Shown here: one piece after another, positions 44,640 through 54,631 of the stretch
Layout of the letters: each line of letters opens with the position of its first letter
Position numbering within the stretch: the first letter of the stretch is position 1
Assembly: GCF_900290115.1 (NCBI RefSeq)
Contig: NZ_LT985749.1
Location: forward strand, 580,614-642,447
Direction of reading: 5' to 3'
From: Alistipes sp. Marseille-P5061
GTDB lineage: Bacteria; Bacteroidota; Bacteroidia; Bacteroidales; Rikenellaceae
DNA: 61,834 nucleotides
Notes under the pieces: generated by a model
What the model was told of the DNA's origin: nothing
Databases searched by the model: none
The model's input: only the letters and a program-made list of their open reading frames with translations
Translations under genes and position numbers: made by a program

Positions 44640-47213
44640 ATGCATCAACGAATCATCGCACTATTCATGACATTGTCTCTACTCGGGGCCGCCATGCCGG
44701 CGGCCCGGGCCGAGGCTCCCGTACAGCAGCTCCACGAGGGGTGGAGCTTCAGACAGGCCCGGCTCACGAACTGGTATCCGGCCACCGTTCCGGGCGTGGT
44801 CCATACGGACCTGATGGCCAACGGCATCATCGAAGACCCCTACTTCCGGCTCAACGAGCGCGGACTTCAATGGATTGACAAGGAGGACTGGATTTACCGG
44901 ACCATGTTCGACCTCACGCCCGAGGTGGCGGCCTGCGACCATACACGGCTCTGCTTCGAGGGGCTCGACACCTATGCCGACGTCTATCTGAACGGAGAGA
45001 GGATTCTCGAAGCCGACAACATGTTCCGCCGCTGGGCCGTCGAGGTGGAGGAGCTGCTGCTCGATAAGGGCAACGAACTGCTCATCTACTTCCACTCGCC
45101 CATCAAGGTGGCGCTGCCGCTCTACGACTCCCTCCCCTACCACTACGAGGCGTGGAACGACCAGGCGGCCAACGGCGGGCTCATCGACAAGAAGCTGAGC
45201 CCCTTCACCCGCAAGGCGGGCTACCACTACGGCTGGGACTGGGGTCCGCGTCTGGTCACCTCGGGCATCTGGCGCCCGGTCGAGCTGCGGGGTTGGAACG
45301 ACCTGCGCATCGAGGATGTCTTCCACTACCAGAAGCAGGTGGACCGCAAGAGCGCCGAGGTGGAGACCCGGGTCGAAATCGAGGCTGCCGAGCCGATGAA
45401 GGAGGTCCGCGTGGCGGTCTACGACGGCGAGCGCAAGCTGGGCGAGACCCGCACGGCGCTGCACAAGGGTCTCAATACCGTCACCGTCCCCTTCACCATC
45501 CGCAACCCGAAGCTGTGGTGGTGCCTGGGCATGGGCGAGCAGCACCTCTACACCTTCCGCACCGAGGTCACCCGGGGCCGGAAGACACTGGCCGAGGATG
45601 AGACCCGCGTGGGTCTGCGCTCGGTCGTGGTCGAGAAGGAGCGCGACGCCTACGGACGCTCGCTGCGCTTCGTGCTCAACGGCGAACCGGTCTTCTGCAA
45701 GGGGGCCAACTACATCCCCTGCGACTGTTTCCTGCCGCGCGTCACCCACGAGGTCTACGAGCGCACGGTGGGCGATGCGGCTGCCGTGAACATGAACATG
45801 CTGCGCATCTGGGGCGGCGGCATCTACGAGGATGACTACTTCTACGAGCTGTGCGACCGCATGGGAATCCTCGTCTGGCAGGACTTCATGTATGCCTGCG
45901 CGGTCTATCCGGCACGCGGCGAACTGCTCGAGAACATGCGCCAGGAGGCCATCGACAACGTCAAGCGGCTGCGCAACCACCCCTCGGTGGTCTACTGGTG
46001 CGGCAACAACGAGAACCAGGACTCGTGGCTCACGGGCTGGATTTACGACGTGCAGAAGGTCGACCCCAAGTATGCCGACATCATCTGGGCCGAATACGAG
46101 GAGCAGTACTACCACATGCTCGACCAGGTGGTGGCACAATACGCCCCCGGAACGGGCTATCAGCCCACCTCGCCCTTCTCCGACTACGGCAAGGTGAGCA
46201 ACGACCACGAGGGTGACCGCCACTACTGGGAGGTATGGCACGCCAAGAAGCCCATCGCCGAGTACAACCGCCAGCGGAGCCGCTTCTTCAGCGAGTACGG
46301 CTTCCAGTCGTTCCCCTGCTTCGAGTCGGTGAAGCGCTATGCGCCCTGTTCCGGGGACTGGAGCATCACCTCGGAGGTGATGATGGCGCACCAGCGGGGC
46401 GGTGACCATGCCAACAACCTCATCCGCAGCTACCTGCTCAGCGAATACCACGAACCGCGCGACTTCGCCTGCTTCCTCTACGCCTCGCAGATTCTCCAGG
46501 GCGACGCCATCAAGACCGCCATCGAGGCGCACCGCCGCGACAAGGGCTACTGCTGGGGCTCGCTCTACTGGCAGCATAACGACTGCTGGCCCGTGGCCTC
46601 GTGGTCGAGCCGCGACTGGTACGGCACCTGGAAGGCTCAGCACTACTTTGCCCGCCAGGCCTTCGACGACCTGCTCGTCTCGCCCGTGGTGAAGGACGGC
46701 AAGCTGGAGCTCTACGTCGTTTCGGACCGGCTGCAACCGGCCGAGGGCGAGCTGACGCTGCGCGTAGTGGGGCTTCGCGGCGGTTCGACCGAGCGGCTCT
46801 CGCGCAAGGTCCTGATTCCGGCAAACGCCAGCACGAAGCTCTTCACGCTCACGCTCGACGAGCTGCTCGACGGCACGGCTCCCGAGCAGTGCGTCGTCCG
46901 CGCCGAACTCCGCACGGGGAAGCGGCTCTACACGAACAACTGCTTCCTGGTCCAGCAGAAGCAGATGGACTACCCCGATGCGAAGGTGACCCGCCGGGTG
47001 AAACCCGCCGACGGAGGCTACGAGGTGACGCTCCAGTCCGACTGCTTCGTGCGGGGGCTCTACCTCTCGGTCGAGGGCGAGCTGCTCCACTTCTCGGACA
47101 ACTTCTTCGACCTGCTGCCCGGCGAACCCCGCACGGTGAGCGTCCGCACGATGCTGCCGCAGGAGGAGTTCGAATCGCGGCTCGGCACCCTTTCGCTGGC
47201 CGACACCTACTGA
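44640..47213 (+). CDS. GH2 beta-mannosidase
   Basis: The 857-residue protein has a signal peptide ending AARA, then the GH2 sugar-binding, Ig-like and barrel domains. The opening W-x-x-A-T-V-P-G-V-V-H-T-D-L matches beta-mannosidases. Glu458 in WCGNNENQDSW is the acid/base and Glu552 in FFSEYGFQSFP the nucleophile. It would release mannose from oligosaccharide ends, probably in the periplasm, after GH26 cleavage. Confidence 0.92.
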   Translation: MHQRIIALFMTLSLLGAAMPAARAEAPVQQLHEGWSFRQARLTNWYPATVPGVVHTDLMANGIIEDPYFRLNERGLQWIDKEDWIYRTMFDLTPEVAACDHTRLCFEGLDTYADVYLNGERILEADNMFRRWAVEVEELLLDKGNELLIYFHSPIKVALPLYDSLPYHYEAWNDQAANGGLIDKKLSPFTRKAGYHYGWDWGPRLVTSGIWRPVELRGWNDLRIEDVFHYQKQVDRKSAEVETRVEIEAAEPMKEVRVAVYDGERKLGETRTALHKGLNTVTVPFTIRNPKLWWCLGMGEQHLYTFRTEVTRGRKTLAEDETRVGLRSVVVEKERDAYGRSLRFVLNGEPVFCKGANYIPCDCFLPRVTHEVYERTVGDAAAVNMNMLRIWGGGIYEDDYFYELCDRMGILVWQDFMYACAVYPARGELLENMRQEAIDNVKRLRNHPSVVYWCGNNENQDSWLTGWIYDVQKVDPKYADIIWAEYEEQYYHMLDQVVAQYAPGTGYQPTSPFSDYGKVSNDHEGDRHYWEVWHAKKPIAEYNRQRSRFFSEYGFQSFPCFESVKRYAPCSGDWSITSEVMMAHQRGGDHANNLIRSYLLSEYHEPRDFACFLYASQILQGDAIKTAIEAHRRDKGYCWGSLYWQHNDCWPVASWSSRDWYGTWKAQHYFARQAFDDLLVSPVVKDGKLELYVVSDRLQPAEGELTLRVVGLRGGSTERLSRKVLIPANASTKLFTLTLDELLDGTAPEQCVVRAELRTGKRLYTNNCFLVQQKQMDYPDAKVTRRVKPADGGYEVTLQSDCFVRGLYLSVEGELLHFSDNFFDLLPGEPRTVSVRTMLPQEEFESRLGTLSLADTY

Positions 47214-47257
47214 CCCGCACTCCCGAAAACGACCCCCAAAACAACCAAACGAACCTC

Positions 47258-48610
47258 ATGAACCGACTCACAACCCTTGCGCTGCTGCTCCCGCTGCTGG
47301 CGGGATGCGGCGCGCAGAAGGGGCGTTCGCCCGAGATTGCGGCGGTCCGCACCTTCATCCACGAAAACTGGGACTCCACCATCCAGTATTCGCCGCGCGA
47401 CACGGCAACCCTCATCGGGCTGCCCCACCCCTACACGGTCCCCACCGCCGGGGCGATGTTCCGCGAGATGTACTACTGGGACACCTTCTTCACCAACGAG
47501 GGGCTGGTCCGCGACGGCCACGCCGAGCTGGCGAAGAACAACACCGACAACCTGCTCTACATGGTGCGCCGCTTCGGCAAGGTCTACAACGGCAGCCGCA
47601 CCTACTACGAGGCCCGTTCGCAACAGCCCTACCTCTCGATGATGGTCGACCGCGTCTACCGGACCACGGGTGACCGCGACTGGCTGGCCGAGGCCTACCG
47701 CACGCTCGAACGCGAATACGACTTCTGGATGCGCGAACGCATCACCCCCGTGGGGCTCAACCGCTACGGCAGCTCGGCCTCGGATGCCCTCGTCAACGAG
47801 TTCCTCGTCACGGCGGGAGAGCGTCTCGGCACCGACTTCCTGGCCCAGGGCCGCACGCCCGAGGAGCTGCACAAGCTGGGGCTCGACTTCGTGGCCGAGG
47901 CCGAATCGGGGTGGGACTTCAACCCCCGCTTCGAACGCCGCTGCACCGATTTCTGCCCTCTGGACCTGAACGCCAACCTCTTCCTCTACGAGCTCAACTT
48001 CGCCCGCTTCGCCCGCGAGCTGGGACGTCCCGAGGAGGAGGTGCAGCAGTGGCTCGACCGCGCACGCGAACGCCGCGCACGCATCATGCGCTACTGCTAT
48101 GACCCCGAACGCCGCCAGTTCTACGACTACGACTACGTGAACGACCGCCGCTCGGAGGTGCTCTCGGCCGCCGTCTTCTCGCTCCTCTACACGGGAGCCG
48201 TCACGCGGGAGTATGCCCCGCAGATTGTCGCCGCCCTCGACCGCCTCGAGTATGACTGCGGCATCGCCGCCTGCGAGGAGCGTCCCTACGACTACGTCTA
48301 CCAGTGGTCCTACCCCAACTGCTGGCCCCCCACCTGCCTCTATGCGGTCGAGGGTCTGGCCCGCTACGGATTCGAGCGTGAAGCGCGCCGTCTGGCCGGC
48401 GAATGGCTCCAGGCCGTGGCCGCAACCTTCCGCACGACGGGCAACCTGTGGGAGAAGTACAACGTCCTCGACGGCTCGACCGACGTGAGCGCCGAATACG
48501 ACACCCCGGCCATGCTGGGATGGACGGCCGGCACCTTCATCTGTCTGGACGACTACCTGAGCGGGTCACTCACCCCCGAGCCGCTGCCCGAGCAACTCAT
48601 CAACTACTGA
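47258..48610 (+). CDS. GH37 (trehalase-family) lipoprotein
   Basis: The ATG at 47258 (MNRLTTLALLLPLLAGC) gives 450 residues with a lipobox. GH37 signatures are FREMYYWDTFF, ESGWDFNPRF (Asp220 catalytic acid) and QWSYPNCWPP, with WEKYNV near the end. Trehalase activity is the family default, but a gene inside a mannan-type operon may act on another alpha-glucoside. 44 bases after GH2 and 20 before susC, so co-transcribed. Confidence 0.85.
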   Translation: MNRLTTLALLLPLLAGCGAQKGRSPEIAAVRTFIHENWDSTIQYSPRDTATLIGLPHPYTVPTAGAMFREMYYWDTFFTNEGLVRDGHAELAKNNTDNLLYMVRRFGKVYNGSRTYYEARSQQPYLSMMVDRVYRTTGDRDWLAEAYRTLEREYDFWMRERITPVGLNRYGSSASDALVNEFLVTAGERLGTDFLAQGRTPEELHKLGLDFVAEAESGWDFNPRFERRCTDFCPLDLNANLFLYELNFARFARELGRPEEEVQQWLDRARERRARIMRYCYDPERRQFYDYDYVNDRRSEVLSAAVFSLLYTGAVTREYAPQIVAALDRLEYDCGIAACEERPYDYVYQWSYPNCWPPTCLYAVEGLARYGFEREARRLAGEWLQAVAATFRTTGNLWEKYNVLDGSTDVSAEYDTPAMLGWTAGTFICLDDYLSGSLTPEPLPEQLINY

Positions 48611-48630
48611 AAACCTTAAAACACCAACCT

Positions 48631-51600
48631 ATGATACGACTTCTACCATTCAAGCCGGTACGTCTGCTCGTGACGCTGCTCTTCGTGCTGTCGCTCGGGA
48701 GCGTCACCGCCCAGACGGCCGAAATCCGGGGTAAAATCACCGACCAGGCCGGCAACCCCGTAGTGGGTGCGAGCGTCATCGTGAAGGGGACCACCACCGG
48801 CACGACCTCGCTCAGCGACGGCAGCTTCGCGCTGGACGCCGCACCGGGCGCCACGCTCCAGATTATGATGCTGGGCTACAAGAGCGCCGAACAGGCCGTC
48901 ACCAAGGCCGCCTCGTTCTACGAAATCACGCTCACGGAGGACTCCCAGCTGATGGAGGACGTGGTCGTGGTGGGCTACGGCGCCGTCAAGAAGAGCGACC
49001 TGACCGGTTCGGTCGCCTCGGTCAAGATGAACGACCTGACGAGCATCCCCTCGACCTCGGTCGACGGACTGCTGCAGGGCCGCGCCGCCGGTCTGCAGGT
49101 GATGAACACCTCGCAGGACCCCGGTTCGGGCGCCGTCATCCGCATCCGCGGCAACAGCTCGCTCGAAGGCTCGAACACCCCGCTCATCGTAGTCAACGGA
49201 TTCCCGCTGGGCGATGCCGGAAACCTCTCGCAAATCAACGTCTCGGACATCGAGTCGATTGAGGTGCTCAAGGATGCCTCGGCCTCGGCCATCTACGGTT
49301 CGCGCGGTGCCAACGGCGTGATTCTGGTGACGACCAAGTCGGCCAAGGAGGGGACGACCAACATCTCGTTCAAGCACCAGACCGTTGTCAGCCAGCTCTC
49401 CGACGAGCTCGACATCTGGCACGACCCGATGCTCATGGCACAGGTGGCCAACGAGGAGCAAATCAACGCCGGCCTCACCCCGCTCTACATCGGACAGACC
49501 ATCGGCGGCGTCTACTACCCCTCGCTGCTCGAAATCCAGAACGGCGAGTGGGCCAACACCGACTGGGTCGACCTCACGCTGCGCACCCCGGTGCTCAACA
49601 GCACGACCGTCTCGGTGAACAGCGCCAACGAACGCTCCTCCATCAACCTCAACGTCAACTACCACGACGACCAGGGACTCTACAAGAAGGACTCCTACAA
49701 CCGTCTGAACGCCAACCTCGGCATCACCTACAAGCTCTTCAAGAACTTCAAGCTCTCGACCTACAGCGTCGTCTCGGTCTCGAACCGCAACATCTGCAAC
49801 GAGCTCGAATACGGCCGCAACCCGCTCTGGCCCGTCTATGACGAGAACGGCGACTACTTCCTCGCCGGTGCGCAGGACTTCAGCCACCCGCTCATCATCA
49901 TGAACAACGTGAAGAACAAGAACACGGGACGCGACTACATCAACTCGGTGGCCGTAGACTGGGAGCTGATTAAGGGGCTGACGCTCCACTCGCAGCTGGA
50001 TTACCGCTACCAGACCACCGTGGCCGACGTCTACCGCGCCAGCAACACCTCGCAGGACGCCCACGACAACGGCGGCATCGCTCAAATCAACAACTCCTTC
50101 GCGCAGAACCTCCTCTCGGAGACCTACGCCACCTACCACCGCGAGTTCAACAAGAACCACGACCTGAGCGTCATGCTGGGACACTCCTACAACTGGGAGA
50201 CCGGACGCGGACTCTACACCACCTCGCGCGGCTTCGTCAACGACGTGCTGGGCAACGAGAACATGAATGCCGGCGACCCCTCGATGCGCCAAATCTCCAA
50301 CGACGGCTACTACCTCTCGAAGCTGCTCTCCTTCTACGGACGACTCAACTACACGCTCAAGGACAAGTACCTGTTCACCTTCACCATGCGTGCCGACGGT
50401 TCGACCAAGTTCGGCAAGAACAACAAGTGGGGCTACTTCCCCTCGGGTGCCGTGAGCTGGAAGATGCACAACGAGCCGTGGCTCAAGAAGTCGTCGTGGC
50501 TCAGCGAGCTGAAGCTGCGTCTGAGCTACGGTATCTCGGGCAACCAGGGCATCAGCTGCTACCAGACGCTCGACCGCTACGGCATGGAGAAGTTCTGGCA
50601 CGACGGCAAGTGGGAGACGGTCATCGGACCGGGCTACGAGGTGGGCCGCACGGGCGCCAACAACCGCTACATGGTGTGGGGCGGCATCGCCAACCCCGAC
50701 CTGAAGTGGGAGCAGACCTCGCAAGTGGACTTCGGCGTCGACTTCGCCGCCTTTGACCGCCGCCTGCGCATCACGGCCGACGTCTACTACAAGCGCACCA
50801 CCGACCTGCTGCGCGAAAAGTACCTGCCCCTCTCGTCGAGCTACGACAAAATCTGGGTCAACGACGGCGAGGTCGAGAACAAGGGCTTCGAGGTGAGCCT
50901 CGAGGGCGACATCGTCCACACGAAGGACTGGGACTTCTCGGCCACGTTCATCTACTCGATGAACCGCAACAAGGTGGTCAGCCTGGGTGACGCCATCTCG
51001 AGCGGTCTGTCGCGCGACTTCCTCACGGGCATGTACTACGAGGTGACGGGCAGCCCCATCTCGATGTTCAACCAGAACGCCAGCATCTATGCCGTCGGAC
51101 AGCCGATGAACGTCTTCTACGGCTACCGCGTCGACGGTATCATCCAGGAGGGCGAGGACCCGGGATTCATCGACCCCGACGGACTGAAGGACCGTCCGGG
51201 CGAGCTGAAGTATGTCGACCTGACGGGCGACTACGCCATCACGGCCGACGACCGCTGCATCATCGGCGACCCCAACCCCGACTTCACCGCCAGCCTCAAC
51301 CTCTCGCTGCGCTGGAAGAACCTCGACCTGTCGGTCTTCCTCTACGGCGTCTACGGCAACGACGTGCTCTACAACAACTACACCTTCAGCCCGCGCGTGA
51401 AGGCCAAGCGCTGGACGCCGGACAACCCCACCAACGACTTCCCGCGGCTGAACAACGCCCGCCAGTACTGGCTCTCGGACTACTTCATCCAGGACGGCTC
51501 GTTCCTGCGCATCCAGAACATCACGCTGGGGTACAACATCAACCTCAAGAGCCGCTTCCTGCGCAGCATCCGCGTCTACGCCAACATCGACAACCTCTAC

Positions 51601-51711
51601 ACCTTCACCCGCTTCGACGGGTATGACCCCGAAGTGGGACTCGACGGCATCTACTGGGGCGGCTACCCCAAGTTCCGCAAGTACACCATCGGACTCGACC
51701 TGAACTTCTAA
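48631..51711 (+). CDS. susC: SusC/RagA-type TonB-dependent outer membrane transporter
   Basis: The 1,026-residue protein has a signal peptide (to about SVTAQ), an N-terminal carboxypeptidase-like domain (EIRGKITDQAGNPVVGASV), a TonB box region (EDVVVVGYG), a plug domain with RIRGNSSLEGSNTPL and a long beta-barrel ending in YTIGLDLNF. With SusD it imports oligosaccharides using TonB energy. SusD starts 13 bases downstream. Confidence 0.96.
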   Translation: MIRLLPFKPVRLLVTLLFVLSLGSVTAQTAEIRGKITDQAGNPVVGASVIVKGTTTGTTSLSDGSFALDAAPGATLQIMMLGYKSAEQAVTKAASFYEITLTEDSQLMEDVVVVGYGAVKKSDLTGSVASVKMNDLTSIPSTSVDGLLQGRAAGLQVMNTSQDPGSGAVIRIRGNSSLEGSNTPLIVVNGFPLGDAGNLSQINVSDIESIEVLKDASASAIYGSRGANGVILVTTKSAKEGTTNISFKHQTVVSQLSDELDIWHDPMLMAQVANEEQINAGLTPLYIGQTIGGVYYPSLLEIQNGEWANTDWVDLTLRTPVLNSTTVSVNSANERSSINLNVNYHDDQGLYKKDSYNRLNANLGITYKLFKNFKLSTYSVVSVSNRNICNELEYGRNPLWPVYDENGDYFLAGAQDFSHPLIIMNNVKNKNTGRDYINSVAVDWELIKGLTLHSQLDYRYQTTVADVYRASNTSQDAHDNGGIAQINNSFAQNLLSETYATYHREFNKNHDLSVMLGHSYNWETGRGLYTTSRGFVNDVLGNENMNAGDPSMRQISNDGYYLSKLLSFYGRLNYTLKDKYLFTFTMRADGSTKFGKNNKWGYFPSGAVSWKMHNEPWLKKSSWLSELKLRLSYGISGNQGISCYQTLDRYGMEKFWHDGKWETVIGPGYEVGRTGANNRYMVWGGIANPDLKWEQTSQVDFGVDFAAFDRRLRITADVYYKRTTDLLREKYLPLSSSYDKIWVNDGEVENKGFEVSLEGDIVHTKDWDFSATFIYSMNRNKVVSLGDAISSGLSRDFLTGMYYEVTGSPISMFNQNASIYAVGQPMNVFYGYRVDGIIQEGEDPGFIDPDGLKDRPGELKYVDLTGDYAITADDRCIIGDPNPDFTASLNLSLRWKNLDLSVFLYGVYGNDVLYNNYTFSPRVKAKRWTPDNPTNDFPRLNNARQYWLSDYFIQDGSFLRIQNITLGYNINLKSRFLRSIRVYANIDNLYTFTRFDGYDPEVGLDGIYWGGYPKFRKYTIGLDLNF

Positions 51712-51724
51712 AACGCAACCGAAC

Positions 51725-53206
51725 ATGAAACGCATATTCCATCTGTTGGTCACCTGCTCGCTGCTGACCGCCTGCTCGCTCGACGAAACGCCCTACGGAT
51801 TCTACTCGAGCGACAACTTCTACAAGACCGAGGAGGATGCCGAGTCGGGCCTCATGTATGCCTACAACGCACTGAACTACCTCGAATACCTGCGCGGCAT
51901 CTGGTATCTGGGCGACATCCCCACCGAGACGATGTATCCCAAGTCGGACGAGCCGGGCGACATCCACATGCTTCAGCAGTGGACGGTTAACTCCGAAACG
52001 GAGCTGACGATGTACTACTTCAAGTACTGCTACATCGGTATCAACCGCGCCAACACGGTCATCCGCCGCGTGACGGACAGCAGCCTGAGCGAGACGGTCA
52101 AGAACCGTGTCATCGGCGAGGCGCTCTTCCTGCGCGCCTGGAACTACTTCAACCTCGTGCGCGGATACGGCCGCGTGCCGCTCTACACCGAGCCCATCGC
52201 CTCGCTCGAGCAGACGACCCCCGAAATGGCCCCCTCCATCGAGAAAATCTACGAACGGATTCTCGAGGACCTCAACCGTGCCGAGCCGATGCTCACGGTC
52301 AACAAGGTCTTCGGCCGCATCGACAAGGTCGGCGTACAGGCGCTCCTCTCGAAGGTCTACCTCACGCTCGCCTCGAGCATCGCGCACCGTGCGCCGGGCT
52401 ACACCGACATGAGCTATTCGTCCGACGAGATGTACCGTCTGGCCGAGGAGTGGTCGCGCAAGGTGGTCTTCGACTACCCGGGCATCTACGGCTTCGACGA
52501 TGACCTGCGCGCCATCTACGACGTCGAGAAGCCCGACGGACCGGAGCACATCTTCATCATGGCCATCGACCGCAGCGGTACCGACGAGGGCATGTATTCG
52601 AAGATTCCACTCCAGTTCCTCCCGAACAACGGCTCGGCGCCCATCTACATCAAGTACAGCGACGGTTCGCTGCAGCGCGGCAACGGCAACGGCTGGGGTG
52701 TCTTCCTCATCGAGGACTCCTTCGCCGAGCAGACCTACATGGCGGCCGACAAGCGCCGCACGGAGCTCATCCACCGCGACATCTACGACGAGCAAGGCAA
52801 CGTGGTGACCCCCTCGCCCGTCCGCGGATACTTCTCGTCGAAGTACGTCGACCCGGACTTCATCGGCGAGCGCACGAGCGCCCGTCCCTACCTCATCCGC
52901 TACTCGGACATCGCACTGGTCTTCGCCGAGGCGGCCGGACCCGACGAAGGTCTGGCGCTGGTGAACCGCATCCGCGAGCGCGCCGGCATCCCCGACCTGC
53001 CCGCGGGAATGGGACTCGAGGAGTTCCGCACGGCGGTCATCCAGGAGCGTGCGCTCGAGCTGGCCTTCGAGGGGAACCGCCTCTACGACCTGCGCCGCAC
53101 GGCTTCGGTCACCTCGACCGTTCCCGAGGCCAGCAAACTCTCCGAGGAGGAGGCTGCCTTCTACCCCATTCCGCAGCGCGAACTCGACCTGAACCCCAAC
53201 CGTTAA
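51725..53206 (+). CDS. susD: SusD/RagB-type glycan-binding lipoprotein
   Basis: The 493-residue protein has a lipobox (LLTACSLDE) and the helical TPR-like SusD fold, with GEALFLRAWNYFNLVRGYG, R-P-Y-L-I-R-Y-S-D-I-A-L-V-F-A-E-A and the C-terminal LAFEGNRLYDLRR pattern. It forms the lid of the SusC transporter at the cell surface and recruits the glycan. Confidence 0.96.
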   Translation: MKRIFHLLVTCSLLTACSLDETPYGFYSSDNFYKTEEDAESGLMYAYNALNYLEYLRGIWYLGDIPTETMYPKSDEPGDIHMLQQWTVNSETELTMYYFKYCYIGINRANTVIRRVTDSSLSETVKNRVIGEALFLRAWNYFNLVRGYGRVPLYTEPIASLEQTTPEMAPSIEKIYERILEDLNRAEPMLTVNKVFGRIDKVGVQALLSKVYLTLASSIAHRAPGYTDMSYSSDEMYRLAEEWSRKVVFDYPGIYGFDDDLRAIYDVEKPDGPEHIFIMAIDRSGTDEGMYSKIPLQFLPNNGSAPIYIKYSDGSLQRGNGNGWGVFLIEDSFAEQTYMAADKRRTELIHRDIYDEQGNVVTPSPVRGYFSSKYVDPDFIGERTSARPYLIRYSDIALVFAEAAGPDEGLALVNRIRERAGIPDLPAGMGLEEFRTAVIQERALELAFEGNRLYDLRRTASVTSTVPEASKLSEEEAAFYPIPQRELDLNPNR

Positions 53207-53217
53207 ACCTCACGACG

Positions 53218-54123
53218 ATGAAAAACAGACTCATGACCATAGCCGCCGCGGCGCTGCTCGTCGCCACGGCAGCATCCTGCGAAAAGACCATCGACCAGGA
53301 GCTTTCGGGAAACGAACGCACGCTGCTCGAGCTGCGTATCGAGGGACAGATGGGCAAGGCCATCACCGAGCGCGACGGCGACCGCGCCACGGCGACGGTC
53401 TACATCCTCGACCAGGACGACTACGACTACGCCCACGTGCCCGTCACGGGCATCGTCCTCTCGAAGGGGGCCACGTCGGACGTCAAGGAGGGCGACATGC
53501 TCAACTTCAGCAACCCCGAGCGGCGCGCCCGCATCCGCGTGACCTCGGCCTCGGGCCACGTGCTCGACTGGTGGATATACCTGGAGACCTACGACCCCTT
53601 CTATCTGGGGACGTGGCGCATCATCGACGTCAAGCTGGCGTGCGACCAGCGCGTGAGCGGCGTCGGCGACGGTTCGTGGACCACGCAGCTCAGCGGCTCG
53701 GAGTTCGGCGACTACGGACTCCCCGAGTACGACGACCGGGTGACCATCACCCTGGGCGAGATTACGGACAATGCGCTGACCGGCACGCTCGTCCACTCGG
53801 CTGGCGAAGACGGCGCCTACGGCAACTTCTACGGCGTGATGGCGCCCTACAGCGTCGAGTCGCCGCTCGACATGAACCCGCGTCTGCGCCACCTGCTGCC
53901 GCCGGGCGAATCGCAGTGGACGCTCGACCTGACCACCAACCAGATGAAAATCACGCAGAACAACGTCACCTCGACCATGATTTTCGGCGAAGAGGGCGAC
54001 AACACGCTCTTCCGCTTCATCCTGCCGGATGCAAGCAGCGAGCCGTCGCGCGACAACTTCTACGACAACATGTGGCGCAGTTCGACCGAGCTCTTCTACG
54101 TGATGTACAAAATCAGCGAGTGA
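53218..54123 (+). CDS. Surface lipoprotein of the sugar locus, unknown glycan-binding type
   Basis: The 301-residue protein has a lipobox (VATAASC). Residues ~35-125 look like a DUF5018-type Ig-like domain seen in SusE-position proteins; the rest (DPFYLGTWRIIDVKL... to the end) is beta-rich. Position directly after susD suggests a surface glycan-binding role. A strong terminator ends the operon. Confidence 0.65.
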   Translation: MKNRLMTIAAAALLVATAASCEKTIDQELSGNERTLLELRIEGQMGKAITERDGDRATATVYILDQDDYDYAHVPVTGIVLSKGATSDVKEGDMLNFSNPERRARIRVTSASGHVLDWWIYLETYDPFYLGTWRIIDVKLACDQRVSGVGDGSWTTQLSGSEFGDYGLPEYDDRVTITLGEITDNALTGTLVHSAGEDGAYGNFYGVMAPYSVESPLDMNPRLRHLLPPGESQWTLDLTTNQMKITQNNVTSTMIFGEEGDNTLFRFILPDASSEPSRDNFYDNMWRSSTELFYVMYKISE

Positions 54124-54152
54124 CGCCGGACCTTGTTCCGCCCCCGCATGAA

Positions 54153-54196
54153 AAGAGCGGAGTCCTCCACCGTGGAGGGCTCCGCTCTTAGTTTTT
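54153..54196 (+). terminator. Terminator of the susCD arm
   Basis: AAGAGCGGAG...CTCCGCTCTT with an inner CCTCCAC/GTGGAGG stem, followed by a T-run. Confidence 0.9.
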
Positions 54197-54568
54197 ATAG
54201 GTGACCGGGCACCGTCATCCCCGGACTCCTCAGGCGGGAGAGGGGCGTCGGGCCCCCCCCCTCAACATCCGCCGGGCGGCTGAACTGCCCCGCACTGCCG
54301 GCGGATACAGAGCCGGCATCGGCACGGAACCGACCACAACCGGTGCACTTCCCCGGCACCCGCATAGGTTTCGGCACGGAAGCTGCCAGCCTCCGGTACA
54401 CGCCTCCGGCACAGACGCTGACTTCGGCACGGTTCCGCCACGCCGGCTCCCGTCCGACGCCTCTCCGGCACCAGCCAGGCTCCTCTCCCGGCCCGAGCTC
54501 CGACGCAGAGATTCCGGCCAGACTGCCCGGCTGGCCGCCTCTCCAGGTGCAGGCACGCCCCATCACAC
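54197..54568. other. GC-rich spacer with repeated CGGCAC motifs
   Basis: Long frames exist on both strands but all are proline, arginine or serine-rich and lack family features, so none is called. The hexamer CGGCAC recurs at irregular short spacing (about seven times between 54300 and 54480). Function unknown. Confidence 0.5.
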
Positions 54569-54602
54569 AAAAAAAGCCCGGAGCGGTCAATGCGCTCCGG
54601 GC
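54569..54602 (-). terminator. Terminator of the fimbrillin-SUMF1 gene
   Basis: GCCCGGAGCG and CGCTCCGGGC form a 10-bp stem; the minus strand continues with seven T. Confidence 0.9.
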
Positions 54603-54631
54603 AGACTGCAGCCAATCAGACTGCCTCAATG

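Noticed and set aside
37242..54123. A starch utilisation system, because SusC, SusD, SusE/F-like and GH97 are present.
   Set aside because: No GH13 amylase or SusR is present. GH26 and GH2 beta-mannosidase point to mannan, and the GH97 nucleophile is the Asp of the alpha-galactosidase type.
54195..54629. Long open frames on both strands of the GC-rich spacer.
   Set aside because: They are low-complexity by-products of high GC, overlap terminators and show no family features.
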